A stretch of 41,753 nt of DNA from an uncultured Prevotella sp. (GCA_937907705.1 CALCVP010000089.1:1-41753); one strand, 5' to 3'. Positions 1-7,862 are shown, counted from the stretch's first letter. Made by a program: numbers and translations. The notes: a model not told the origin generated them from the sequence alone.

Positions 1-51
1 AGCAAAGGACTGAAAATCCTTGTGTCCCCGGTTCGATTCCTGGTGGTACCA
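1..51 (+). tRNA. tRNA-Phe (GAA), 3' part
   Basis: The window opens inside a tRNA gene. Bases 5-9 (AAGGA) pair with 17-21 (TCCTT) around the loop CTGAAAA, which gives anticodon GAA at 12-14, phenylalanine. The T arm is CCCGG/CCTGG (27-31 and 39-43, one mismatch) around loop TTCGATT. The 3' acceptor strand is 44-50 and the discriminator base is A51. CCA is not encoded, since CAT follows. The D arm and 5' acceptor strand lie outside the window. Confidence 0.93.
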
Positions 52-55
52 CATT

Positions 56-93
56 AAGAGAGTCATTCAACTTGAATGACTCTCTTTTTTTAT
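56..93 (+). terminator. Intrinsic terminator of tRNA-Phe
   Basis: Bases 56-69 and 73-86 form a perfect 14-bp stem with a 3-base loop, followed directly by a run of T residues to 91. This is a strong Rho-independent terminator five bases after the tRNA end. Confidence 0.9.
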
Positions 94-172
94 AGTAATA
101 CCTCATTTGTTTCTTTGTATCGGTAGACCCAGTTTTCATAAATTCTTATTTTGTTAGTGTGTATTGATGAAC

Positions 173-284
173 CGATCAATAAGAAGTGGCATAGCGATTG
201 CATAGCTATTGGTTTGTGATTGCATAGTTTTGGCATGGTAATTGCATAGCTCTTTATGAAGAATTGCTGTTCACACTGTTTGCA
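173..284. repeat. 22-bp dyad array A1
   Basis: Three clear units start at 195, 217 and 239, exactly 22 bp apart. The 17-bp dyads are CGATTGCA-T-AGCTATTG, TGATTGCA-T-AGTTTTGG and TAATTGCA-T-AGCTCTTT, each followed by a 5-bp spacer. Degenerate units in the same phase start at 173 and 261. The array lies between the tRNA-Phe terminator and the YccA gene. An open reading frame on the minus strand across it is a by-product of the repeats. Most of the 91-440 gene-free stretch is this array plus the promoter near 379. Confidence 0.8.
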
Positions 285-378
285 GAAGTAGAAGTGGGAC
301 AGTTTGAGGCAGTATAGAATAATTATCAATAATCAAAATAATATGTTAAAGGAGTAGCGAAATATCAATATTTTTCAG

Positions 379-386
379 TATGTTTG
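379..386 (+). promoter_or_regulatory. Promoter -7 box (yccA-like gene)
   Basis: TATGTTTG matches the Bacteroidetes -7 consensus TAnnTTTG, 54 bp before the start codon at 440. No convincing -33 TTTG is seen at the usual distance. Confidence 0.5.
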
Positions 387-439
387 CACTGTGCGATATT
401 GCGCTGATTATAAATATAAATAGGATAAATTAGAAAACG

Positions 440-1159
440 ATGAACGAAGAAAGACTTTATGACATGATACGCGAAAAAGAGAATGTCGCGTCGGTTGCCT
501 TTCCTGCTTTGATGCGAAAGGTATATGTTTGGATGACTTTGGCATTGGCCATTACTGGCTTTACTGCCTATGGCGTGGCCACCAGTCCTGCCATTATGCA
601 GGCTCTGTTGGGCAATAAGTTGGCTTTTTGGGGCATTATCATTGCCGAGCTTGCTCTGGTAGTGGTTGTGTCAAGCCGTCTGCACCGTATGTCTCTGGCC
701 ACAGGCACGCTGCTGTTTGTGCTTTACTCGGTATTGAATGGCGTAACCATGTCGGTTATTTTTCTGGCATATACGCTGAGTTCAATAGCCAGTGTATTCT
801 TCATAACGGCAGGAACCTTTGGCGTGATGGCACTGATAGGTAGCTTTACGAAGGCAGATTTGAGTTCTTTGGGGCGCATATTGACCATGGCTCTGGTGGG
901 AATGATTATCGCTACCTTGGTCAATGTGTTCTTTGTCAAGAGCGGAAGCTTTGACCTTATTCTCAGTTATGTGGGTGTGCTGCTGTTTACAGGTCTTACT
1001 GTGTATGACAGTCAGAAGATTAAGCAGATGCTTTTGCAGGCAGATAATGTGAGTGATGAGGCGCAGAAGCTGGCATTGTTTGGTGCATTGAGCTTGTATC
1101 TCGACTTTATCAACCTCTTCCTCTATTTGCTTCGTATCTTTGGAAACAACCGCAATTAA
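440..1159 (+). CDS. Bax inhibitor-1/YccA family membrane protein
   Basis: A 239-aa, very hydrophobic protein with about seven membrane-spanning segments after a short charged N-terminus (residues 1-25). The succession of helices, the central stretch ending in VYDSQKIKQML near residue 190, and the hydrophobic C-terminal segment with LYLDFINLFLYLLRI fit the Bax inhibitor-1/YccA/YetJ family. Those proteins are inner-membrane proteins; some are calcium leak channels and E. coli YccA interacts with the FtsH protease. Which role applies here cannot be told from sequence. The gene stands alone between a tRNA gene and argR, with its own -7 box and a strong terminator at 1236. Confidence 0.88.
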   Translation: MNEERLYDMIREKENVASVAFPALMRKVYVWMTLALAITGFTAYGVATSPAIMQALLGNKLAFWGIIIAELALVVVVSSRLHRMSLATGTLLFVLYSVLNGVTMSVIFLAYTLSSIASVFFITAGTFGVMALIGSFTKADLSSLGRILTMALVGMIIATLVNVFFVKSGSFDLILSYVGVLLFTGLTVYDSQKIKQMLLQADNVSDEAQKLALFGALSLYLDFINLFLYLLRIFGNNRN

Positions 1160-1235
1160 TAGGCTGTCAATGGGGCTGGTTGGGTAGAAGTCAGCTTGTC
1201 AGACTGCTGCCACAGCCTGTTGAAATATGTTATTG

Positions 1236-1290
1236 GGGCACATCGCCACGAGAGTCATGACGACTCGGTGTGGATGATGTGCCCTTTTTC
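1236..1290 (+). terminator. Intrinsic terminator after the yccA-like gene
   Basis: GGGCACATC (1236-1244) pairs with GATGTGCCC (1276-1284), with an inner stem GAGTC/GACTC around ATGAC, followed by TTTTTC. It isolates the membrane protein gene from argR. Confidence 0.82.
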
Positions 1291-1314
1291 TGTATGATAG
1301 GGGTAAAGGGACTG

Positions 1315-1450
1315 AGTGAATAAATATTGAATGCAGTACGAATAAATATTCATAAAAACGTAACTTTATGCATTTTGTTGCATAAATATTTGTATATATA
1401 CATAAAAATGCATAATTTTGCCATTGTAATCGCATAAATATACAAATATG
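1315..1450 (+). promoter_or_regulatory. argR promoter with probable ArgR operators
   Basis: The -7 box TAATTTTG is at 1413-1420, with TTTG at 1389-1392, 20 bp upstream. Around it sit several AT-rich imperfect palindromes resembling ARG boxes: GTGAATAAATATTGAAT (about 1316-1332), CGAATAAATATTCATAA (1339-1355), TGCATAAATATTTGTA (about 1379-1394) and GCATAAATATACAAATA (about 1432-1448). The last overlaps the start of argR. This layout suggests autoregulation. The boxes are my pattern reading and the exact footprint is inferred. Confidence 0.6.
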
Positions 1451-1936
1451 AATACGAAAAGTTCAAGACTTGAAACCCTACGGATGTTGATATCGAGCAA
1501 GGAGCTTTGCAGTCAAGATGAGGTGTTGAAAGCCCTTGCGCGCGAAGGCTTTACGGTAACTCAGGCAACACTTAGCCGCGATATGAAGCAGCTAAAGGTG
1601 GCCAAGGCTACCAATATGGGCGGCAAATACTTTTATGTGTTGCCCAATGAAACGATGTACAAGCGTGTGTCCAGCCCTAAAAGAGCTGCTGAGATGCTGC
1701 TTACTTCAGGCTTTCTGTCTATCAACTTTTCCGGTAATATGGGCGTTATCAAGACCCGTCCGGGCTACGCCAGCAGTTTGGCTTACAATATAGACAATAG
1801 CGGTCTGCCCCATGTCTTGGGCACTATTGCGGGCGATGACACCATATTTATAGTTGTCAAGGCTGGCGTTCACCCCATAGAAGTGATTGCCGAGTTGAAA
1901 AATGTGATACCCGATATAGGCTTGAACAATCCATAA
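1448..1936 (+). CDS. argR: Arginine repressor ArgR
   Basis: A 162-aa protein of normal ArgR/AhrC length. The N-terminal winged helix-turn-helix contains TQATLSRDMKQL (residues 38-49), matching the recognition helix of ArgR. The C-terminal hexamerisation and arginine-binding domain contains GTIAGDDT (125-132), the signature for arginine contact. It binds ARG boxes when arginine is bound. The gene opens the arginine block (GNAT, argG, pspC, argC, argD follow) and is preceded by several ARG-box-like palindromes, so it probably regulates itself and its neighbours. The start is the ATG placed 28 bp after the -7 box. Confidence 0.95.
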   Translation: MNTKSSRLETLRMLISSKELCSQDEVLKALAREGFTVTQATLSRDMKQLKVAKATNMGGKYFYVLPNETMYKRVSSPKRAAEMLLTSGFLSINFSGNMGVIKTRPGYASSLAYNIDNSGLPHVLGTIAGDDTIFIVVKAGVHPIEVIAELKNVIPDIGLNNP

Positions 1937-2023
1937 AGGTGTAAATTTGAATGATTATAACATAAAACCCACTTATAATATTTGCTATGATGGCATGACC
2001 AGTGGTTATGACCATTGCAACAG

Positions 2024-2635
2024 ATGACTGCAACAAAAACAATGGAAGAAGTAAAAGTGATGGTGGCGGACGCGTCTCATGAGAAGTACGTGGACACCAT
2101 ACTTGAAACAATGGCAGCCGCAGCCAAGGTGCGCGGCACAGGAATAGCCAAGCGTACACATGAGTACTTGGCTACCAAGATGAAAGAAACAAAGGCTGTA
2201 ATAGCCCTCTGCGGCGACCGCTTTGCGGGTTTTAGCTATATAGAGACCTGGGGAAACAAGCACTATGTTACCACATCGGGCTTGATTGTACACCCCGATT
2301 TCAGAGGCCTGGGCTTGTCAAAGCGTATCAAGGACACTACCTTTACGCTGGCCCGTACGCGCTGGCCACAGGCCAAGATATTCAGCTTGACCAGCGGCTC
2401 GGCTGTAATGAAGATGAACACCCAGTTGGGTTATTTGCCCGTAACCTTTGCCGACCTTACTGATGATGAGGCTTTCTGGCGCGGTTGTGAGGGCTGTATC
2501 AATGTAGATGTGCTCAAGCGCACCGAGCGACGCTATTGCATCTGTACCGGTATGCTGTATGATCCGGCAGACCATCCCAATGAACCTACTCCCATAGAGC
2601 TACCGCTTGACGTGATAAAACGTTTCAGCAATTAG
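2024..2635 (+). CDS. GNAT acyltransferase, probable N-acylglutamate synthase
   Basis: A 203-aa GCN5-related acetyltransferase. Motif A, which binds the pyrophosphate of acyl-CoA, is GLIVHPDFRGLGLSKRI (residues 86-102, with the RGxG core). The gene lies between argR and argG. No argA or argJ is seen in the window, so first-step synthesis of N-acylglutamate is the obvious gap this enzyme could fill. From memory, the corresponding Bacteroides gene beside argR/argG has been linked genetically to that step, using succinylated intermediates. The substrate is inferred. The ATG at 2024 is used; the ATG at 2042 (MEEVKVM) is an equally possible start. Confidence 0.75.
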   Translation: MTATKTMEEVKVMVADASHEKYVDTILETMAAAAKVRGTGIAKRTHEYLATKMKETKAVIALCGDRFAGFSYIETWGNKHYVTTSGLIVHPDFRGLGLSKRIKDTTFTLARTRWPQAKIFSLTSGSAVMKMNTQLGYLPVTFADLTDDEAFWRGCEGCINVDVLKRTERRYCICTGMLYDPADHPNEPTPIELPLDVIKRFSN

Positions 2636-2703
2636 CCTCATTCGTTATTCTTTTGGCAACATTTGCTTGCCCCACAACATGTAAAATATAAAAACAAGAT
2701 ATT

Positions 2704-3909
2704 ATGGCAGACAAAAAGAAAGTAGTAGTAGCCTTCTCAGGAGGTCTTGACACCTCTTATACAGTAATGAAACTGGCCCACGACATGGGCTATGAAGTGT
2801 ATGCCGCGTGCGCCAATACTGGCGGTTTCAGCGAGCAGCAGTTGAAAACCAACGAAGAGAATGCCTACAAGCTGGGTGCCCATCAGTATGTAACACTTGA
2901 TGTAACGCAAGAGTATTATGAGAAAAGTTTGAAGTACATGATTTTCGGCAATGTACTCCGCAACAACTGTTACCCTATTTCTGTTTCTTCAGAGCGCATC
3001 TTTCAAGCCATAGCCATTGCACGTTATGCCAAAGAGATAGGCGCTGATGCCATAGCCCACGGTTCCACTGGTGCGGGCAATGACCAGATACGCTTTGACA
3101 TGACCTTCCTGGTGATGGCTCCGGGCGTAGAGATTATCACGCTGACCCGCGACAAGGCACTGTCAAGAAAGGAAGAAGTTGATTACCTGAATGCTCATGG
3201 CTTCTATGCAGATTTTACCAAGCTGAAATATTCTTATAATGTAGGTATTTGGGGAACCAGTATCTGTGGCGGCGAGATACTTGACTCTACACAAGGCTTG
3301 CCCGAAGAGGCTTACCTCAAGCATGTTACCAAGCAAGAGGAAAGTCTGCTGAAAATAACATTTGCAAAAGGTGAGATAACCGCTGTAAACGGTACTGAAT
3401 ACACCGATAAGGTAAAGGCAATACAGGCCATTGAAGACCTTGGAGCAGCCTATGGCATAGGCCGCGACTGCAATGTAGGCGATACCATTATCGGCATTAA
3501 GGGTCGTGTGGGCTTTGAAGCTGCCGCTCCCAAGCTCATCATTGAGGCGCACAGACTGCTTGAGAAGTACACACTGAGCAAGTGGCAGCAGTATTGGAAA
3601 GACCAGGTAGCCAACTGGTATGGCATGTTCTTGCACGAAAGTCAGTATTTGGAGCCCGTTATGCCCGATATGGAAGCCATGCTCACCAGCAGCCAGCGCA
3701 ATGTAAACGGCACCGCTATCCTCAAGCTTCGTCCACTCGGTTTTGAGACAGTAGGCGTAGATTCGCCCGATGATTTGCTTAAATCAAAGTTGGGCGAGTA
3801 TGGCGAAATGCAGCATGGATGGACTGCCGACGATGCCAAGGGCTTTATCAAGGTGCTGAGTACACCGCTGAGAGTTTACTACGGCATACATAAAGACGAA
3901 GAAAGATAA
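2704..3909 (+). CDS. argG: Argininosuccinate synthase
   Basis: A 401-aa protein of full length for ArgG. The ATP pyrophosphatase P-loop SGGLDTS is at residues 12-18; the aspartate/citrulline-binding segment AHGSTGAGNDQIRF follows around residue 120. It joins citrulline and aspartate with ATP to make argininosuccinate in the cytoplasm. It is followed after 2 bp by the pspC gene, which overlaps argC, so argG-pspC-argC read as one operon. It lies 68 bp after the GNAT gene with no clear terminator between them. Confidence 0.96.
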   Translation: MADKKKVVVAFSGGLDTSYTVMKLAHDMGYEVYAACANTGGFSEQQLKTNEENAYKLGAHQYVTLDVTQEYYEKSLKYMIFGNVLRNNCYPISVSSERIFQAIAIARYAKEIGADAIAHGSTGAGNDQIRFDMTFLVMAPGVEIITLTRDKALSRKEEVDYLNAHGFYADFTKLKYSYNVGIWGTSICGGEILDSTQGLPEEAYLKHVTKQEESLLKITFAKGEITAVNGTEYTDKVKAIQAIEDLGAAYGIGRDCNVGDTIIGIKGRVGFEAAAPKLIIEAHRLLEKYTLSKWQQYWKDQVANWYGMFLHESQYLEPVMPDMEAMLTSSQRNVNGTAILKLRPLGFETVGVDSPDDLLKSKLGEYGEMQHGWTADDAKGFIKVLSTPLRVYYGIHKDEER

Positions 3910-3911
3910 AC

Positions 3912-4112
3912 ATGACACATCCTTATCGACGACTTACCTTGTCTGATAGCCGTATGTTAGGCGGTGTCTGTGGTGGCATAGCCGAATACTTCAGCCTTGA
4001 CCCCACGTTAGTGCGTATAGCCTATGCGCTGCTTTCAGTGTTTACCGCTTTTAGCGGATTGCTGGTCTACATACTGCTTTATTGGATAATACCAAGTAAA
4101 AACAAAATATGA
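3912..4112 (+). CDS. Small PspC-domain membrane protein
   Basis: A 66-aa protein consisting of one PspC domain: LTLSDSRMLGGVCGGIAEYF (residues 8-27) followed by a hydrophobic segment at about 35-62. PspC domains occur in phage-shock and envelope-stress membrane proteins. It sits inside the arginine operon, starting 2 bp after argG, and its stop codon overlaps the start of argC in ATGA. The position makes it translationally coupled to argC. Why an envelope protein belongs there is unknown. Confidence 0.85.
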   Translation: MTHPYRRLTLSDSRMLGGVCGGIAEYFSLDPTLVRIAYALLSVFTAFSGLLVYILLYWIIPSKNKI

Positions 4113-5077
4113 TTAATATAGGAATTTTAGGTGCGGCAGGCTACACTGGAGGCGAACTCATACGCCTGCTGCTCAATCATCCCGATGCCAATATCGTGTT
4201 TGCCAATAGCGAGAGCAATGCCGGCAACCTGGTGTGCGATGTGCATGAGGGCCTTTATGGCGACACCGATTTGCGCTTTACGGCTGAGATGCCTTTCGAC
4301 CAGGTAGACGTTGTCTTCTTTTGCTTTGGTCATGGCAAGAGTGCCCAGTTCTTGAGTGAGCATCAAATACCAGCCCATGTGCGCATTATAGATTTGGCAC
4401 AAGACTTCCGCTTGAAAGCCGATGGCAACGACTATGTGTATGGTTTGCCCGAACTCAATGCCGACTGCATAGCTGCTGCCAAGCATATAGCCAACCCCGG
4501 GTGCTTTGCCACCTGCATACAGTTGGGCCTATTGCCTGCTGCCGCCATGAGGCTCATTGCCGATGATGTGGCAGTCAACGCCATTACGGGTTCCACAGGG
4601 GCGGGCCAAAAACCCGGCAGCACCACTCATTTCAGTTGGCGCAATAACAATATGAGCATCTATAAGCCTTTCTGCCACCAGCATGTGCCTGAGATAAGGC
4701 AGAGTTTGGAGCAATTGCAGGGCCCCATGGAGGCAAGTATAGACTTTATTCCCTATCGAGGCGACTTTGCCCGTGGCATCTTTGCCACTATGGTAGTGAA
4801 GACAGACGCCAGCGAACAGAGCATTGTTGACGGCTATAAAGCCTTCTATCGCGATGCGGCTTTTACGCATTATGTAGACAAAGCCATTGACCTCAAGCAG
4901 GTGGTCAATACCAACAAGTGTTTGATTCACTGCGAGAAGCACGGCAACAAACTGCTGATTGCCTCCTGTATAGACAACTTGCTGAAGGGTGCTGTGGGGC
5001 AAGCGGTGCAGAATATGAACCTTATGTTCGGGCTTCATCAGGCCACAGGTCTAAGGCTAAAGCCCTCTGCATTCTGA
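4109..5077 (+). CDS. argC: N-acyl-gamma-glutamyl-phosphate reductase
   Basis: A 322-aa NADPH-dependent reductase. The N-terminal Rossmann motif is GILGAAGYTGGELIRLL (residues 5-21), and the active-site cysteine lies in NPGCFAT (Cys132). The C-terminal half carries the substrate-binding region with HQHVPEI. It reduces N-acylglutamyl phosphate to the semialdehyde. Given the succinyl-type argF' in this window, the acyl group is probably succinyl. The start overlaps the stop of pspC by 4 bases. Confidence 0.95.
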   Translation: MINIGILGAAGYTGGELIRLLLNHPDANIVFANSESNAGNLVCDVHEGLYGDTDLRFTAEMPFDQVDVVFFCFGHGKSAQFLSEHQIPAHVRIIDLAQDFRLKADGNDYVYGLPELNADCIAAAKHIANPGCFATCIQLGLLPAAAMRLIADDVAVNAITGSTGAGQKPGSTTHFSWRNNNMSIYKPFCHQHVPEIRQSLEQLQGPMEASIDFIPYRGDFARGIFATMVVKTDASEQSIVDGYKAFYRDAAFTHYVDKAIDLKQVVNTNKCLIHCEKHGNKLLIASCIDNLLKGAVGQAVQNMNLMFGLHQATGLRLKPSAF

Positions 5078-5080
5078 TGA

Positions 5081-5212
5081 ATGGCAGCATCTGATATGAG
5101 AAAGGATACTACTATGGATGCCAAGAAGAAAGATAAATACATCAATGTGGCCATTGTGGCTGCGCTCTTGGCGGGCGTATTATATATAATATGTGAGACC
5201 TTGGTCCATTGA
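5081..5212 (+). CDS. 43-aa single-span membrane protein
   Basis: A short reading frame starting 3 bp after the argC stop. It encodes a charged N-terminus (MDAKKKDKY) and one hydrophobic segment, NVAIVAALLAGVLYIICETL, near the C-terminus. Starts at 5096 and 5114 are also possible; the last leaves 32 aa. The basic-then-hydrophobic layout and the tight spacing to argC support a real small membrane protein, in the same operon that holds the PspC protein. No family recognised. The remaining 176 bp to argD hold no other gene. Confidence 0.5.
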   Translation: MAASDMRKDTTMDAKKKDKYINVAIVAALLAGVLYIICETLVH

Positions 5213-5388
5213 CAAAGGCTGATGGTTTTGCGAAGGAAGAGCTTTGGCGTGCCGTCTGCTTCCTCTTGAGGAGTGTGCAGATATTTTGTTAAGGAAGTGT
5301 TGACTGTTTATGGAGTGCATGTAACCTTGCTTTAAAGGTGCAGCAGCAGGCATATTGAACCTTCTATTTACTTAAAACAACAAGAAAG

Positions 5389-6537
5389 ATGAAACTATAT
5401 GATGTTTATCCACTGTTTGACGTGAATGTCGTAAAGGGCCGTGGATGTTATGTGTGGGATGAAAAAGGCGATTTGTATCTTGACCTTTATGGCGGACATG
5501 CCGTAATAAGCATAGGTCATTGTCATCCTCATTATGTGCAGATGATGACCCGCCAGCTCAACAATCTGGGTTTTTACAGCAATTCTGTGGTAAACAAGTT
5601 GCAACAGCAATTGGCCCAACGCTTGGGCAAGATAAGCGGTTATGATGACTACCAGCTGTTTCTTGTCAATTCAGGAGCTGAGGCCAACGAGAACGCTTTG
5701 AAGTTAGCTTCTTTCAAGACAGGCAAGACCCGCGTGCTTTCTGCCGTGAAAGCCTTTCATGGCCGCACTTCGTTGGCTGTTGAAGCCACCGACAATCCTA
5801 AGATTATAGCACCCGTCAATGCCAATAACCACGTAACTTATCTGCCGCTTAACGATCTGAAAGCCTGGCAGGAAGAGCTGGCCAAGGGCGATGTTTGCGC
5901 CTGTATCATAGAATGTGTGCAAGGCGTTGGCGGCATAAAGTTAGCCACAGAAGAGTTTGCCCAAGGCCTTCAGGCTGCGTGCAAGGAGCATGGGGCGGTG
6001 CTGATTTGTGATGAAATACAGTGCGGTTACGGCCGTACAGGCAAGTTCTTTGCCCATCAATGGTTGGGCATACGTCCCGACTTGATAACTGTGGCCAAAG
6101 GCATCGGCAATGGTTTCCCTATGGGTGCAGTGCTCATCTCGCCCGATTTTCAGCCTGTTTACGGTCAGTTGGGCACTACCTTCGGCGGCAACCACTTGGC
6201 TTGTACAGCGGCTTTGGCTGTCATAGACGTGATGGAGAGCGAGAACTTGATAGACAATGCCCGCACCATAGGCGACTGTCTCATCGGCAAGTTGCACCAG
6301 TTGCAGCAGCAAGAGCCATTGATTAAGGAGGTGAGAGGTCGCGGCTTGATGATAGGTATTGAACTAAACGTGCCCCACAAGGCCTTGCGTCAGAATTTGG
6401 TTTACCAGCAACATTGCTTTACCGGCTGCGCTTCTACCAACATATTGCGTCTGTTGCCGCCTTTGTGTTTCAACCGGCAGATGGCAGACAGCTTTTTGGA
6501 GCGCTTCCAGTTGGCGTTGGCTGCTGCAAAGCAATAG
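5389..6537 (+). CDS. argD: N-acylornithine aminotransferase
   Basis: A 382-aa class-III PLP aminotransferase. NSGAEANE is at residues 94-101, DEIQCGYGRTG at 208-218, and the PLP lysine is Lys237 in LITVAKGIGNGFPMG. It converts N-acylglutamate semialdehyde to N-acylornithine with glutamate as amino donor. The small size and position after argC favour ArgD over ornithine aminotransferase or GABA transaminase. A hairpin follows at 6589. Confidence 0.93.
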   Translation: MKLYDVYPLFDVNVVKGRGCYVWDEKGDLYLDLYGGHAVISIGHCHPHYVQMMTRQLNNLGFYSNSVVNKLQQQLAQRLGKISGYDDYQLFLVNSGAEANENALKLASFKTGKTRVLSAVKAFHGRTSLAVEATDNPKIIAPVNANNHVTYLPLNDLKAWQEELAKGDVCACIIECVQGVGGIKLATEEFAQGLQAACKEHGAVLICDEIQCGYGRTGKFFAHQWLGIRPDLITVAKGIGNGFPMGAVLISPDFQPVYGQLGTTFGGNHLACTAALAVIDVMESENLIDNARTIGDCLIGKLHQLQQQEPLIKEVRGRGLMIGIELNVPHKALRQNLVYQQHCFTGCASTNILRLLPPLCFNRQMADSFLERFQLALAAAKQ

Positions 6538-6588
6538 ACGTACTTGGTCTGCAAGAGTAATCATAGTGTTTATTTATATGAATAATGC

Positions 6589-6636
6589 AAGGCATTGCTA
6601 TACCAGCATACGGTGGGCAATGCCTTTGTTGCTTTT
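6589..6636 (+). terminator. Probable terminator after argD
   Basis: AAGGCATTGC (6589-6598) pairs with GCAATGCCTT (6617-6626) around an 18-base loop, followed by a T-rich stretch ending GCTTTTT. Moderate strength. Confidence 0.6.
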
Positions 6637-6709
6637 TGCTGACAGCATAGCCTTTCTCATCTGCCTATGATGCTCCTTGCACTTTAGCGCAAAGATACAT
6701 GATACCCAA

Positions 6710-6755
6710 AAAGCAGAAAGGAACAAGAAAATGCATCCTTGCTCCTTTCTGCTTT
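6710..6755 (-). terminator. Terminator of rpmH
   Basis: AAAGCAGAAAGGAACAAG (6710-6727) pairs with CTTGCTCCTTTCTGCTTT (6738-6755) with one mismatch. On the minus strand the stem is followed by T residues (complement of 6707-6711), as expected downstream of rpmH. Confidence 0.75.
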
Positions 6756-6781
6756 AATCATGAGTGCTAACGAGAAAGCTA

Positions 6782-6937
6782 TTACTTGCCGTGGTTCTCG
6801 TCAGATACTGTAAGCTTTTTACGACCTTTAGCGCGACGTGCTGCAAGCACGCGACGGCCATTCTTTGTAGCCATTCTTTCACGGAAGCCGTGCTTGTTCA
6901 CTCTTCTTCTGTTGTGAGGCTGAAATGTTCTTTTCAT
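6782..6937 (-). CDS. rpmH: Ribosomal protein bL34
   Basis: The minus strand encodes a 51-aa, very basic protein beginning MKRTFQPHNRRRVNKHGFRE, the highly conserved L34 sequence, with ATKNGRRVLAARRAKGRKKL in the middle and a short C-terminal tail ending NHGK. It is a component of the large ribosomal subunit. It is transcribed away from efp, from its own promoter at 6983-7013, and ends at a strong terminator. It is not beside dnaA or rnpA in this window. Confidence 0.97.
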   Translation of the reverse strand: MKRTFQPHNRRRVNKHGFRERMATKNGRRVLAARRAKGRKKLTVSDENHGK

Positions 6938-6982
6938 TTTAATTTATTGTTTTTATTGTTATTGTTTTCACGCTTTGGGGTG

Positions 6983-7013
6983 CAAAAGTACACATTTCTT
7001 TTTAAATAACCAA
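6983..7013 (-). promoter_or_regulatory. rpmH promoter
   Basis: On the minus strand the -7 box TACTTTTG (6990-6983) is preceded at exactly 19 bp by TTGG (7013-7010), close to the Bacteroidetes TTTG-N19-TAnnTTTG pattern. It faces away from the efp promoter. Confidence 0.72.
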
Positions 7014-7064
7014 GAACAAAGTGTTTTTTAGGGTCAAGTTTTATGTTTTTTTCTGAAATTTCCG

Positions 7065-7072
7065 TAACTTTG
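7065..7072 (+). promoter_or_regulatory. efp promoter -7 box
   Basis: TAACTTTG fits TAnnTTTG and is placed 60 bp before the efp start codon, giving a leader of about 50 bases. Confidence 0.7.
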
Positions 7073-7131
7073 CAGCCCGTAAGTCGTTAAATACGAGTAG
7101 ATAATAATAATATTTATACATATAAACAGTT

Positions 7132-7698
7132 ATGATTAACTCACAAGAAATTAAGAAAGGTACCTGCATTCGTTTGGACAATCAGGTATGGGTTTGTATT
7201 GACTTTCAGCACAGAAAGCCAGGTAAGGGCAACACAGTAATGAACACCAAGCTGAAGAATGTGACCGATGGCCGCGTGTTGGAGCGTACATTCCAGGTAG
7301 GTTTCAAACTCGAAGATGTTCGTATTGAGCGTCGTCCTTATCAGTATCTCTATGAAGATCCTACAGGACTTATCTTCATGAACCAAGAGACTTTTGAGCA
7401 AATTCCAATCGCCAAGGATGCAATCATCGGTGTAGACTTCATGAAAGAGGGCGACATCGTGGAGGTTGTAACCGATACTACCGACGGAACTATCCTCTAT
7501 GCCGAGATGCCTGTAAAGACCAACTTGCGTGTAAGCCACAGCGAGCCGGGCATTAAGGGCGACACAGCTACCAACGCTACCAAGCCGGCTACATTGGAAA
7601 CTGGTGTTGAAATCCGTGTTCCTCTGTTCATCAACGAGGGCGACCTCATTCAGGTTGATACTCGCGACGGCAGCTATCTGAACCGCGTTAAGGAGTAA
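7132..7698 (+). CDS. efp: Translation elongation factor P
   Basis: A 188-aa protein with the three beta-barrel domains of EF-P. The domain-I loop is HRKPGKGNT, with Lys32 at the position that is modified in many bacteria. The central barrel includes FMNQETFEQIPI and the C-terminal OB domain ends GDLIQVDTRDGSYLNRV. EF-P enters the ribosome E-site and relieves stalling at polyproline. No modification enzyme is encoded in the window. It is a single-gene unit with its own promoter and a terminator at 7764. Confidence 0.97.
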   Translation: MINSQEIKKGTCIRLDNQVWVCIDFQHRKPGKGNTVMNTKLKNVTDGRVLERTFQVGFKLEDVRIERRPYQYLYEDPTGLIFMNQETFEQIPIAKDAIIGVDFMKEGDIVEVVTDTTDGTILYAEMPVKTNLRVSHSEPGIKGDTATNATKPATLETGVEIRVPLFINEGDLIQVDTRDGSYLNRVKE

Positions 7699-7763
7699 TA
7701 TCTTTTATCTTGGCGGGTGCTTGGCTTGCTGTTTGTCGTGTCAAGCATCTGTTTATAAGCAAG

Positions 7764-7825
7764 AATGCATAATTCACCGTGGGCTGTAGCTTAGGCATGG
7801 CTGTTGTGAATTATGCATTTTTTAT
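7764..7825 (+). terminator. Terminator after efp
   Basis: A perfect 14-bp stem (7764-7777 with 7806-7819) around a 28-base loop is followed by a run of T residues. Confidence 0.8.
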
Positions 7826-7862
7826 TGTCTGCAAACCGTAGTGTCATCGCAATTTCTTTACT

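Noticed and set aside
90..329. A 79-aa open frame on the minus strand
   Set aside because: It runs through the terminator T tract and array A1; its repeated residues come from the 22-bp repeats and there is no promoter or family match.
3163..3636. Long open frames antisense to argG and other conserved genes
   Set aside because: They mirror the codon use of the real genes on the other strand and have no promoter or family features.
6690..6697. A minus-strand TATCTTTG box downstream of rpmH
   Set aside because: It would drive transcription antisense to argD with no gene or clear RNA after it; a single 8-bp match is weak evidence.
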